Assembly (NCBI GenBank): GCA_032622095.1
Contig: CP136061.1
Location: 25,980,991 to 26,044,990, forward strand
Length of the DNA stretch: 64,000 bases
Source of the DNA: Siphonodentalium dalli
Lineage: Eukaryota > Mollusca > Scaphopoda > Gadilida > Siphonodentaliidae
Direction of reading: 5' to 3'
Positions 22,424 through 33,104 of the stretch are shown one piece after another. The position numbers were made by a program, and so were the translations under genes. How positions within the stretch are numbered: the first letter of the stretch is position 1; each line of letters begins with the position of its first letter. The notes under the pieces were generated by a model that saw nothing but the letters and a program-made list of their open reading frames with translations, did not search any database and was not told where the DNA came from.

Positions 22424-23393
22424 AGGAGTTTGCTGATCTTTAAATTTCTACTGCATGACAGGTGTAAAAACAGATGAGCTGTCATTCTTGGGAATGTTCA
22501 ATATAAGAAGGGTGTGATGAACTATATATTAAGTGTTAATTAATTGCAATTGTTGCAATGGTGAGGTGTGCACAGATATCAGGAATATACACTGCTGTGG
22601 AAGAATGGCTAGGATGACAATTATTCCTGCTGGATAAGTTTGAATTAAAGTTTAATTTCCAAAATCTCACTGTGTCTTCATTGATGTTTATCTTAAAACT
22701 TCATTCAACATAGATGCAACCAATTATGTCATTTGGACAATTTACTTCATCTTCGACTCTTAATTTTGGTTGCTTATGATAGGATACATGAATGGTGTGG
22801 CCCTCACATGTGCAGGCAAATTACATGCCTCAATTTAAGGTTACTGACAGCAATTAAATGGTAGAATAGTCCTCAGAGGTTTGTGATTTCAGGAAATTTT
22901 ACATGTAATTTGCCACATCTTGCAGCATCTTGTGGAATTTTGTTCTATGCCGGCATGCACTCTTGAAAAAGTCATCACAAAATTATGTGAGAAACATTTG
23001 ACTATTTGCGGACCAACTGTTTCTATCATAATAAATTCAGGACTGTGTAAACAGTAAATAAGTGATAACCGTAAACAAAAAAATTACATGGTCACCGTTT
23101 ATTTTATGTTTACTTGGCAACCAAAATTATTATGGTAGAAACCGTCAAAAATAATGGGTTTTCGTATAATATAAGATTTGACCAATTGACAAAAAGAACC
23201 CATATACATGTACATGTATATTTGTGGGAGGGTATGAAAGCCATAATATAGAAATTTGATAGCCTGTAGTATGCAAGTGATCAGATGATTTTTTTTTCTG
23301 GAAATGGAATCTGGTGGCATCTTTTTCAGACTGTATAGCATCCTGAGTCTAAAGCCTCTTATAATTAGCCCTTTAATATATCAATGGATTGGT
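22424..23393. other. Non-coding stretch, nothing recognised
   Basis: May hold the 3' UTR of the candidate gene up to about 22665. No other feature seen. Confidence 0.35.
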
Positions 23394-23449
23394 AATTATA
23401 ACGAAAATCAATTTATGACTCAAGTCATAAATTAATTTTCATTATAATT
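23394..23449. repeat. 56-bp near-perfect palindrome
   Basis: AACGAAAATCAATTTATGACT is mirrored by AGTCATAAATTAATTTTCATT with two mismatches and a two-base centre. Confidence 0.85.
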
Positions 23450-23608
23450 TTACATATCGAACTTGAAAAACCAAATTCATTCATGTGTTGCATATATTTT
23501 GTTGAGTATGGATATGGTACAATAAATAGTGGATTTAGTGTACAGTACCCTTAAAGGTTGCATAAGTATGTTGTATGGCACATTTATCAATAAATTGTGC
23601 AAAAAAAG

Positions 23609-24010
23609 GAACTTTTTGGTCAAAACCAAAATTGGTTTTTATCAAAACCAAAATTGGTTTTTATCAAAACCAAAATTGGTTTCATATATAAAACCAGTTT
23701 GGGTTTTGATCAAAACCAGTTGGCGCTTGGTATTTGGTTTTGATCAAAACCTAATTTGGTTACATATATGGGACAAAAGTTCAAAACCAATTTTGGTTCT
23801 GATCAAAACCAATATTCATACAATTTGGTTTTGATCAAAACCAAAATTGGTTTTTGAAATTTTTGCTCAAAACCAAAAATTGGTTTTATTTGTAACCAAT
23901 TTGGGTTTTTATCAAAACCAGTTGGCGCTTGGTATTTGGTTTTGATCAAAACCTAATTTGGTTACATATATGGGACAAAGTTCAAACCAAATTTGTTTTT
24001 TTTTTAAACC
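23609..24010. repeat. AAACCAAAATTGGTTTT palindromic minisatellite
   Basis: Many copies of AAACCAAAATTGGTTTT and TTTTGATCAAAACC, each self-complementary. A ~65-bp segment containing GTTGGCGCTTGGTATTTGG occurs twice (about 23719 and 23922), so there is also a ~204-bp higher-order period. Confidence 0.9.
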
Positions 24011-24389
24011 AAAACGTTTAAGAGTGTATGCGATTTAGAGTGGACCTATACATATTAGACCGCATAGACCATTTAACGGATAGCAAGACTTATACATTGT
24101 GGGTAGGAAGCTCTCGACAGTTCTCTTATTGTCGGAAGTCGCATGCATTTGTTATTCAAATACAGAGTGACCTGTCTACAAAACTTATTATAACTTGTCA
24201 TTCTTCAATTTGTTTGCATGAATTGTCTTCATATAACGGAGCATGCACTAGTTATTTTTCTTTGATATGCGACAAAGTAGTAAATAAAAAATGATACCAA
24301 CCCAATTCAGCTACTGTACCTAGCTCTGTCCCAATCAATGGACAAAACATGAGCTGCAGATTGGATGACCAAACAGCAATGCTGAAAGT
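24011..24389. other. Non-coding stretch, nothing recognised
   Basis: One 88-codon chance frame; no supporting splice sites or family motif. Confidence 0.35.
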
Positions 24390-24740
24390 CTCGGGTGTGT
24401 CTCAGGTAACCTTTGCCGGGTGTGCCTCATGTACCTGCTACCGGGTGTGCCTCGTGTACCTTCTGCCTGGTGTGCCTCTGGTGTATACATCACACGTGTA
24501 TATCATGTATATTACGTGTGTATGCTGTACATCCTGTCGGGTGGGTCAATTGTACCCTCTAAGTGCATCTTAGGTTTGCGACCAAAAATTTAAATGTGTG
24601 TCAGGTACCTTCTTCCGGGTGTGTCTGAGACCTCATATGTGTACATGCGGTATCATATGTCGGATACCCTCTAGGTGTGTCTTAGGTACAGTCTGAGTGG
24701 ATATCAATCTGGCTGTGTAGGTGTGTCTGATGTACCTCCT
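24390..24740 (+). repeat. Degenerate ~30-bp CCGGGTGTGCCTC minisatellite
   Basis: Repeated CCGGGTGTGCCTCATGTACC-like units, clear near 24410-24480 and degraded toward 24740. Confidence 0.75.
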
Positions 24741-26320
24741 GGAGTATGGTCCATCGCTACATGTTGGGTATCTCATCCAGACTGCAATATATGCATAAAT
24801 TATAGAACGTGAACAGGTTAATACAATATAAAAATGTGTTATTTGCCTTCTCGGACAGCGTGTTGACAGTGTATAATTATTATTCAAACATGGAAGTTTC
24901 GTTTCAGGGGCATCGGCATACTTGTACGACCGCCAAATTAACATTCTTTAAATTAAATACCATCAAACACTAAACACAAACGACTATCAGGCTCAGATAA
25001 CGTTTGCCGGTTCCCATTTCGCTCACAACTATATCTAGTGGGGCGGATAAATGAACAATCGTTCATTTTATGGTAAAGGCGCCAAATTTGGCACACATCT
25101 ACAACACATTGATATAAGTCAATTAGGATATCATGCCAAGCTGGAAAATGGCCATGGTTGCCATGGCAATCATTTTGGTGAAAATGGATGTTTGTTTCTC
25201 TTAATGTTATCCATTATGCATTGCTGTTGCCCAGTAACTGCACCGAAAACTGCTCACTTTGAGTTGGACCAGGCTGTATACCTGTTATCTTTTAGATATG
25301 TGTAAATTCAAAATGGCGGATAAATTGGCTGCCATTTCTGCGAAAATTTCCCTTAAATATTCTGCGTATGCCTATGGTGGTGTAATTTATGTACACTTTT
25401 ATATTTCAAACATAGACTTTGGCGAGACAAAACACTAGTCAGTGACTGATACATATGGCACTTTCAAGCAAATCAACATATTATAACTATGCTCGACATA
25501 ACTAGGCATTGATAGATTATCATGCGAGAGTTCCATAATACATGTAATCACCATGTGTCTATGTATAAACTCAAGCGGAGGTTTCAAGTATGCACGCATT
25601 TCTATTCAAACCTGGTTATGGAATATGTGCCAAAAGTTTATAATTGGCTGGATTTGTTTCAATATAAAATAGTTATGGCATTTGTTTCTGTGCCCAGACG
25701 TAATGTTGTGACAAATAAACGCCACACACTTGACATCAAAATTAAGATCACAAATGTGCACTGACCCTCCCATTGGTTACGACACTAGAGTTTATAGCAC
25801 AGTGATTTAGTGTCTATGTTTTGACAGTATGACTATAAAGGGTGAAAGTTTGCTCATATGTAGATTGAGACAGTATTGGAGGTGACTATGCCAAAACAAT
25901 GAAAATATGGGACTCTTTGTCTCAACACCAACACATTCCTCGCTAATTACTTAACCCCCTTCCACCCCTGCTGTCGCCGCATCTGAGGCCCTGTTTTTTT
26001 GTGTGTCGTATCATTCGATGTTCTCGACTCGCGACGGAATTACCTATCAAATAATCCCTTGCGTATTCTTAATAATGATCACGGGTATTCTTAAAAGAAT
26101 ACCCGTTTATTATTAAAATAATACCCAAATGTTTGAGCATAACAGACGTATCGAGACAAAGGGATACTATGCAGGTGTGTTTTAATGTGTATTATAGCAT
26201 AAGAGCTGTTAATATAATTAAACTATTTCTGCAGACTCCTTGTCTCCTAGCAACCGTAAGCTCTTCCCACTACAGCGTATGGGTGTGTAAAAGTCAGACA
26301 CCCACTTTTACTTTCCTTTA
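24741..26320. other. Non-coding stretch with a small hairpin
   Basis: No gene seen. ACGGGTATTCTTAAAAGAAT followed by ACCCGT at about 26091-26108 is a short palindrome whose arms extend weakly into flanking TAATAAT. Confidence 0.4.
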
Positions 26321-28625
26321 GGCGATACATCTTTGAACAGTTATGTAGAAATTTGTATACCCAACACCTACATAACATTCCTTTCGCACGAAAGCCATGT
26401 GAAATGTTGCAATTGGCGTGTCACGTCGTCATAAAATTTCGAAATTTTATCGAGGCAGCGAAATGTTCGCTTTTTCGTTATTTTTTGGCTCTGGGCTCAT
26501 GTATCCGCCAATTTATGTATTGTCGTGGGTATATAGATTAGGTTACCACACATCTTCGGAATGCAAAACCGGCGATTGTTTTATTGTCTAACTCCGAAAA
26601 CGACTTTTGTAAATTCAAAATGTGCTGGTTCAGATTAGCAATATTTCCTGATGATTTAGTGCAGGTTCAGACACAATTTTCGTTCGGGTTCGGACAATTT
26701 TCGTTCAGGTTCGGACGAATCAAAACGTCACCGAGAAGCGAAATGCCGAGATGCTGTCGCGTTGTTATTGTGTTTTGTGCGTATTGTTTATCTACTATTG
26801 GTAAGAAAAACACACACGATAAACGGGGAACACGTGGCATGGTTATAGTCCACTCGGGAATAATTTGGGCGGACTATTATATCTTATTGTACCTATATGA
26901 TAAAGGTATGCGCACACATGGTTCCTCTGTGAGAGGATCGATGCAAAAGGCAGGAGAACCATTAACTGATATTACTTGGGACAAAGTATAAGAAGGTTGG
27001 AAAACCTGTTTTATAGAACGGCACCATTATATATGAGAGATACATTGGCCAAAGAGCAATTTGTTAATGCTCTCCATGATTCGGATATAAGGCTGCGAGT
27101 CAAGCCCAATATATCTTAATGACACAATACGCCATGTTCATACGACTATATGCGAACCACGTGTCTTGAAGTCCAGATTTTTTCATTTCCGACACTACTT
27201 CAGCTTCATCGAATTCCTCATTCGCTTTAGTATTTTCTTTTTTGCATCTATTTTCTCCTGATTGACGTTCAGCATTTGAACTTCTTGGCCATTTGACTAT
27301 CGGAGACATCAAAGCTTGTCTCCTGTATTTCGATAAGTGACAGGTTAGCAATCGATTCGTCTAGAAGATCCACATCGGCTAGTTCGTCGTGTTTTATTTG
27401 AACGTCAAACGTCGCTTCGTTTACTGTAAACTTCTTTCCAATCCTCAAGACATCTGCCGGAACTACTGAATTATCTTTGGCCAGCAAGCTCACAACTCAA
27501 CATCGTACTTTGAGTTCTAGTTTGCAGTGTTCGTCAGTTGTATGATCAATGACATATTGAAGGGTTTCACTTCCGATAGCTGTTTCCGTTGGTAAATTAC
27601 GCATCCCTAAATTTGTGTGGAAAATTTACTACTTGCGCCTAAAATAATAGTTCCTACCCAATGGTTAAATATTACACTCAAACACTCCATTATAAAGACA
27701 AATAAGAAATTAATACAGGAACGTTTGTTTTTCTTTATAGAACATATCGCAGTTTTGAACTGTGTACAGTCTTCCGCGGAATTTCGCATACATGTAGTTC
27801 CAGCGTTAATATACGCGCGCCAATAATTGTACGTTTTTTAATGGAAGTGTATACTCACAGTGAGATACCAAATATCTAAGCAACTTTTGAAAAGTGTTCT
27901 CCATGACTAGGTCCTGGCGAAAGATATAGCATATCATACGACACTCATAAAACCCTTACTATTGCTGCTCCTATGTAAGTTCACCCCCTACTACGTGTTT
28001 CTGGCGTATAGATAACCGACATTGCTTGGGAATTTTGGCAGCAATATTTAACTGTAACTTTTGTACCATTCATTCGGAGAATTTATCCCCTATATTGGAC
28101 ATTTTGACATCTTTAGATATAACAATGCGAGTTCGTATGGGGCGGTTTTTTACGAATAGAAGATAAACAATACACACAAAAACACAATTACAACGCAACT
28201 GCATCTCGGTGACGTTTTGATGCGTCCGAACCTGAACGAAAATTATCCGAACCTGAACGAAACTTGTGTCTGAACCTGAAAAAAATCATCTGAAATATTG
28301 CGAATCTGAACCTGAACATTTAGAAATTTACAAATGTCGTTTTTCGGAGTTAGACAATAAAAATATGGCCGGTTTTGCATTCCGAAGATGTGTGATAACC
28401 TAATCTACCACGACAATACATAGATTTGCGGATCCATGAGCCCAGGGCCAAAACATTACGAAAAAGCGAACATTTCGCCGTCTCAATAACATTTCGAAAT
28501 GTTGTGACGACTTGACACACCAAATGCAACAATTAACATGGCTTTTGTGCGTAAGGTATGTTATGTAGGTGTTGGGTATACAAATTTCTACATAACTGTT
28601 CAAAGGCGTATCTCCGAAAGATGTC
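26321..28625. mobile_element. Element with ~490-bp inverted arms, family unknown
   Basis: The left arm (about 26321-26818) and right arm (about 28137-28625) are reverse complements over nearly 500 bp, sharing CTTTGAACAGTTATGTAGAA at the outside, AATTTGTATACCCAACACCT, AAAACGTCACCGAGA and ATTGTTTATCT toward the inside. Both arms carry short direct repeats of TTTTCGTTCAGGTTCGGAC. Arms differ by small indels, so the insertion is old. The 1.3 kb between them has minus-strand open pieces (see 27269-27600). Could be a long-TIR DNA transposon remnant or simply an inverted duplication; no target duplication recognised. Confidence 0.6.
27100..27600 (-). pseudogene. Unknown coding remnant inside the long-armed element
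   Basis: Two open minus-strand pieces read like real protein rather than AT-rich noise: one with VPADVLRIGKKFTVNEATF and DELADVDLLDESIANL (27269-27600), one with KKENTKANEEFDEAEVV and MKKSGLQDTWFAYSR (27100-27351). They are acidic and charged, lie in successive frames, and no catalytic motif is recognisable. They might be the tail of the element's own protein or a captured host fragment. Confidence 0.3.
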
Positions 28626-30100
28626 GTTGATTGATGCTTGAAGACAATATATACATACCGTTTGGCGCCGCCATCTTGAAAAGTACAAACATAAACGGTA
28701 TCCGACAGTGATAATTAAACGAACAAATGTGACCACATTAAGGTTGATTCTGTCTTAAAACAGGCTTTCCCCATTATTATCATAAAACCATTCCGTAACC
28801 ATGGAAACCAGAATTTAAAGCAAATTGATCTTCATTGAAAGGCAGATATGAGTATTTAAAAATATAAAACAGAAAAAAATAAAAATTTGCATTGTCTCAA
28901 AAATCAAATTTGCTTCTAAAACAGAACGGTTTATGGAAATCCCTTCATATTAATATTCTCTTGCTGTTCTCGCGGGAGAATATTGCATAAACATTAATTG
29001 TCTGAATTAACTATTGAATGTGTATCCTAGGATATGCTCCCGCCTCACTGGATATCTTCCCCCATGTATGACTAAACAAAAATGTCACTAATTTTATATC
29101 GTTTGGCCCTAAAAAATGTTGTTTTTTTATTTAAAGTTCTCTTTTTTTATATATAATTTTATTTTAAGTGAGAACATTTTCTCCTCTTATAGTTTGATTT
29201 TTATTTTTGCTTTATATAGTCATGACACTTTGGGGTGGGGAAGATGTCCATGCCAGGATATCTCCCCACCCAGCACATACATGACACAAAATCCTCTAAT
29301 TGTTTTATGGCTTATTTTGCTTCATATAGTCATGAAACGGCGAGAAATTAACTTCTTCCGAGAACAAGTTGTTAGAGTCAGGGTTTAGGGTGGGGGAGAT
29401 GCCTATACATTTGGATTCTAGGCATATTTTAATATGGATACTGGGGCATAACTGGACCCACCAGCATCCGGACATAACTCAGGTATAGCTGACTTTGGGT
29501 TTTCCCACATGGGCTACTTAGATACCTGGAGTAGTCGTTGAGTTATAACTGGTATAAATTCGACGGTATTGTATCTGTATCAATTTGGATAATCAATAAT
29601 CATACTCGATTTTTATGTGGATAATCACAGGTTATGTGGACAGTCAAATATTTATAAGACTGACGTCAAAACGTGATAGACTTCAACGTTAACTTCGAAC
29701 TGTTCTCGACTATTGTCCTTTCACTTGATAAACATTTCAAACGTAGGCTTTTGTGCATTACACGTATACGCTAATGCGTATAAATGTGTAGCTTTAAATT
29801 CCTGCAATATGATAACTTGGTCGAGACCCACGCATACATCGGCGATATAAAACATATCAGCCATGTTAGATGATAATTTTTTTTACCAAACTTCGTGACA
29901 TGACAATTTTATTAATGTTTATCCTCGTCGATCGCGAATAAAATGCGATTATACCGCGACATGCCGTCTGCATATTTATATGCCCAGTTTAATGTATATC
30001 TTGTCCCGGACACCTGCAATGCAGTTGTGGTTTGAGTATGCCTCTAAGGTCTACAATTTCTTTAAACGTTTTTTGAAATTATTTTTTCCTAGAATCAAAT
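28626..30100. other. Non-coding stretch with a weak local repeat
   Basis: GGGGTGGGGAAGATGTCC and GGATATCTCCCCACCC (about 29230-29275) are partly inverted and related words recur near 29040 and 29385. No gene seen. Confidence 0.4.
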
Positions 30101-31120
30101 TAAGTGCATATATTAAGTGCATATATAAACCGCCTATTATATCACTAAACGCACGAGAGTGTTGTGAAAAATATATAAATATATGAACCCGGTGGATATA
30201 ATTTTGCGGCGACATGCACTGTAATTGATGTCAATGAGAAGAAATTGAGATAATAAACCGCTCGAACGGTTTAGTGATAAAAACATTAATTCAGCTGAAG
30301 TGATTTGCATATACACTCGTTATTCGTATCGTATCTTGACAATGTATACCAATACAAGCCTAATATGATTACGTCAGTACGCATGGACAATCCAACACAC
30401 ATCCATCAATAAGCTGATAAATGGGAGTGCCTAAACATATAAGAATGGAGTAAACTTGTGACAAACACGCCCTTGTTAATTTTGGTGCCCCTACCTGATC
30501 TGGCGGTGCTTTGGCGACTTTTCCCAAATTTTATTTACATATACAAACATATTTTCATAAAAAAAAGTCCACCCTTGATCTCTTACAACGGAATTATTGT
30601 GACAGCATTCATTATCTCTTGCGCAAAATGATTTATATAGTTCCCTGGGTATCTATATATATCACATGAACCCCCTAGTATATCACTGAAAACCCATTAC
30701 ATATTTCCTTATCTGTCACCAGTGTTGAGTAGGCGCGTGCTTACCGCCAACTTCGATATATGATTACGGACAGTCCATCAATAAACTGATAAATGTATCC
30801 ATGTTTAATGGGAGTGTTTATATATACATATAAGAATGGAGTGAAGTCGAGACAACTACGTCTTTGTTAATTTGGGTGCCCTTGCTCTCCCGATCTGACG
30901 GTGCTTTGGCAACTTTGCACAACATATTTATATTCCTCATAGCACGAAGATGCCGGTCTACACGTACATGTATATACAATTTTGGATAACAATTATAGTC
31001 ACCATATCAAGGAGTTGCCCATATATATACAAAAATATTTGCATAAAACAATATTCTATACTGATCTACATGTACCCTTGAAATCTTACAACGGAAATAC
31101 AATGACAGAATTTATTTACG

Positions 31121-31599
31121 TTGAAGGTACTCAATCAGAATTAATGCTCCTAAATTACTATTTCTTTGGCTTCGGGGAGGGGGGGGGGGGGTAACAAATA
31201 TTCGATTCGAGTCAAGGAACCCACCCACCAAAGCTCAGAATGAACATATATCGATTTTTGAAGTTTGTTATTTCTCGAGATGTGCAATTAAATGTGGCCC
31301 AGAAACACGTGGTCAAACGGATGTTCTCGGACAAAATTGCGGATGAAGATGGATAACTCTAAAGTTAAGTGGTAATACGCCAAATTTGTGATACCTAAGT
31401 GATAATACGGCCATATTTTGTCGAACGAAGTGTTGATAAATAACAAGTTTTTGGGAAATTTGATACCATAGTTGACAGTGGTTAGCATTATTTTGTTGCA
31501 ATAAATCGATTCTGATAACTAATGTGTATTTTGAAGTAATGTTGCTGTTGTTGTATCTTGAGGATATGGGGACAGTCAGATCGGATTGAGTACCTTTAA
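31121..31599. mobile_element. TTAA MITE, copy 3
   Basis: Left AAGGTACTCAATCAGAATTA and right CAGATCGGATTGAGTACCTT, flanked by TTGA and TTAA. It keeps the CCTAAATTACTATTTCTTTG core and carries a G homopolymer at about 31178-31191. The longest of the three copies at 479 bp; the uninterrupted copy of the duplicated host segment lacks it. Confidence 0.8.
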
Positions 31600-31675
31600 A
31601 GATGGATTATCTCTTCCGCATCATGATTTATATAGTTTCCTGGGTACCTATATATATAAATTAAAGAGAAGGATA

Positions 31676-31800
31676 TGTCTGTCTGTCTGTTCAGATTTTT
31701 CTCCCAGACACCTGCACCGATATCAACCAAATTTCGTGTGGCGATATCTTTTTGCAGGAACGAATAAATTTGGTCAAGAGTCTTGACAATGGCACTTTAT
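31676..31800 (+). mobile_element. TCTG-type dispersed repeat fragment
   Basis: ATGTCTGTCTGTCTGTTCAG followed by CACCTGCACCGATATCAACC and AAATTTCGTGTGG. Same layout as the block at 3470 and the fragment at 44155. Confidence 0.5.
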
Positions 31801-33090
31801 ATAGGGAAGACTGAATGCGCAATGAATTTGGTATACACTATAATTTTAAATTATATTAATAAAATATCATGTTTCATGTGCCTGTGTGTCAAATTACTGG
31901 TAAATACAATACCGGTAAATGTGGCACATACAGTAACTGGTCCACATATAATGTAACTTTTAATGATACAAACAAGGAATGTGTTCAATCATTTTAGTTG
32001 TCACATATCTGTCTCCATGTACTATTATTTTGAATGTTTTGTGCGCTGTGCACATGCATTATTTATGTGAAGTAGAAGAAATATCAATCGGTACATCCAC
32101 TGTTCCCATTGAGTGCGGTATCTGTCTAGTTGATCAATGACATTTAGCACAACAATTAAGAAAGAACATGACGTTCTGATTTATATAGTTGAAGACTTCA
32201 AATAAGCAAGTATGGTTCATCGTCGCCCTCATTCACAATTATCCACAAAGAATGTGATATTCCACAATACTAATGTCACCTATTCACATACCAGCACATG
32301 CACATGGTTTGTCAACCATATTACAACAGAGAAGTTCTCATGTCATCTTTCCGTGCTGGAGCTACAGCTAACAGTATATATGTACATATCCAGTAACATC
32401 AATTGTATCAACTGTATCCTTATCAAATTGAGTTTGTGTTTGTGTTTCATATCAGATTTTCACAGTAATCCTGAAAAAATTTAGACATGTCATAAACATA
32501 CCATTATTATTACAAATACGCTATGAGTATGTATCAAATATACATGCATATTGGTATTTATGTTTTGGAACAAGCGCGGTGGCCGGCTGTTGCCATGGTT
32601 AAAGTGATGTGAAACCCTCTGCTGTGGATATTTCGGGGAATAGAGAATACTCTTGCTCATAGTGTTATTCTCATACATTGTATACCCAACTGGGCAAAAC
32701 AACAGTCTAAATATGCATAAAATTGGCAAGCCAATATCCAGGTCCAAATGAATATCGTGGTCAGTATTCATGGGGAGATTGTCAGGTAGCTTGAACATTC
32801 AGATATGAGCCAGTATGAGCGAAGTTAGTTATATTTGGCGGCGAAAGATGGGGTCGAAGTGATGCCTGTACAATATATCGGTGTCCTAGCTTGTTGTTAT
32901 ATATTTGTAAGTGGCGATATACTTTTAAATGAATGCTAAAGCCATGGCCTGACTCAGTTATCATTGTCATGGAACCTCATCGGCATAATATGGCTTTAGT
33001 CTCGTATAACGATTATCCCCCGATGAGCGACTTGTGTACTGTAAACACAGACAGAAGAACGCAGAATGTTAATACGGGGCTAAACCCATG
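31801..33090. other. Non-coding stretch, nothing recognised
   Basis: Pre-insertion host DNA upstream of the LINE. Several ~90-codon frames without motifs or splice signals. Confidence 0.4.
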
Positions 33091-33104
33091 TATATATAGT
33101 GTCA
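33091..33104. repeat. LINE target-site duplication, left copy
   Basis: TATATATAGTGTCA, identical to 36408-36421. Confidence 0.85.

Larger units (their letters stand above)
30101..31800 (+). repeat. Diverged direct duplication, second copy split by a MITE
   Basis: TAAGAATGGAGT, GGCGGTGCTTTGGC, CTTACAACGGAA and TTTATATAGTTCCCTGGGTA appear in order near 30440, 30502, 30583 and 30630 and again near 30830, 30898, 31087 and 31628. Copy 2 is interrupted by the TTAA MITE at 31121-31599, between the CTTACAACGGAA word and the TTTATATAGTTT word. Copy 1 is uninterrupted there. Confidence 0.75.
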
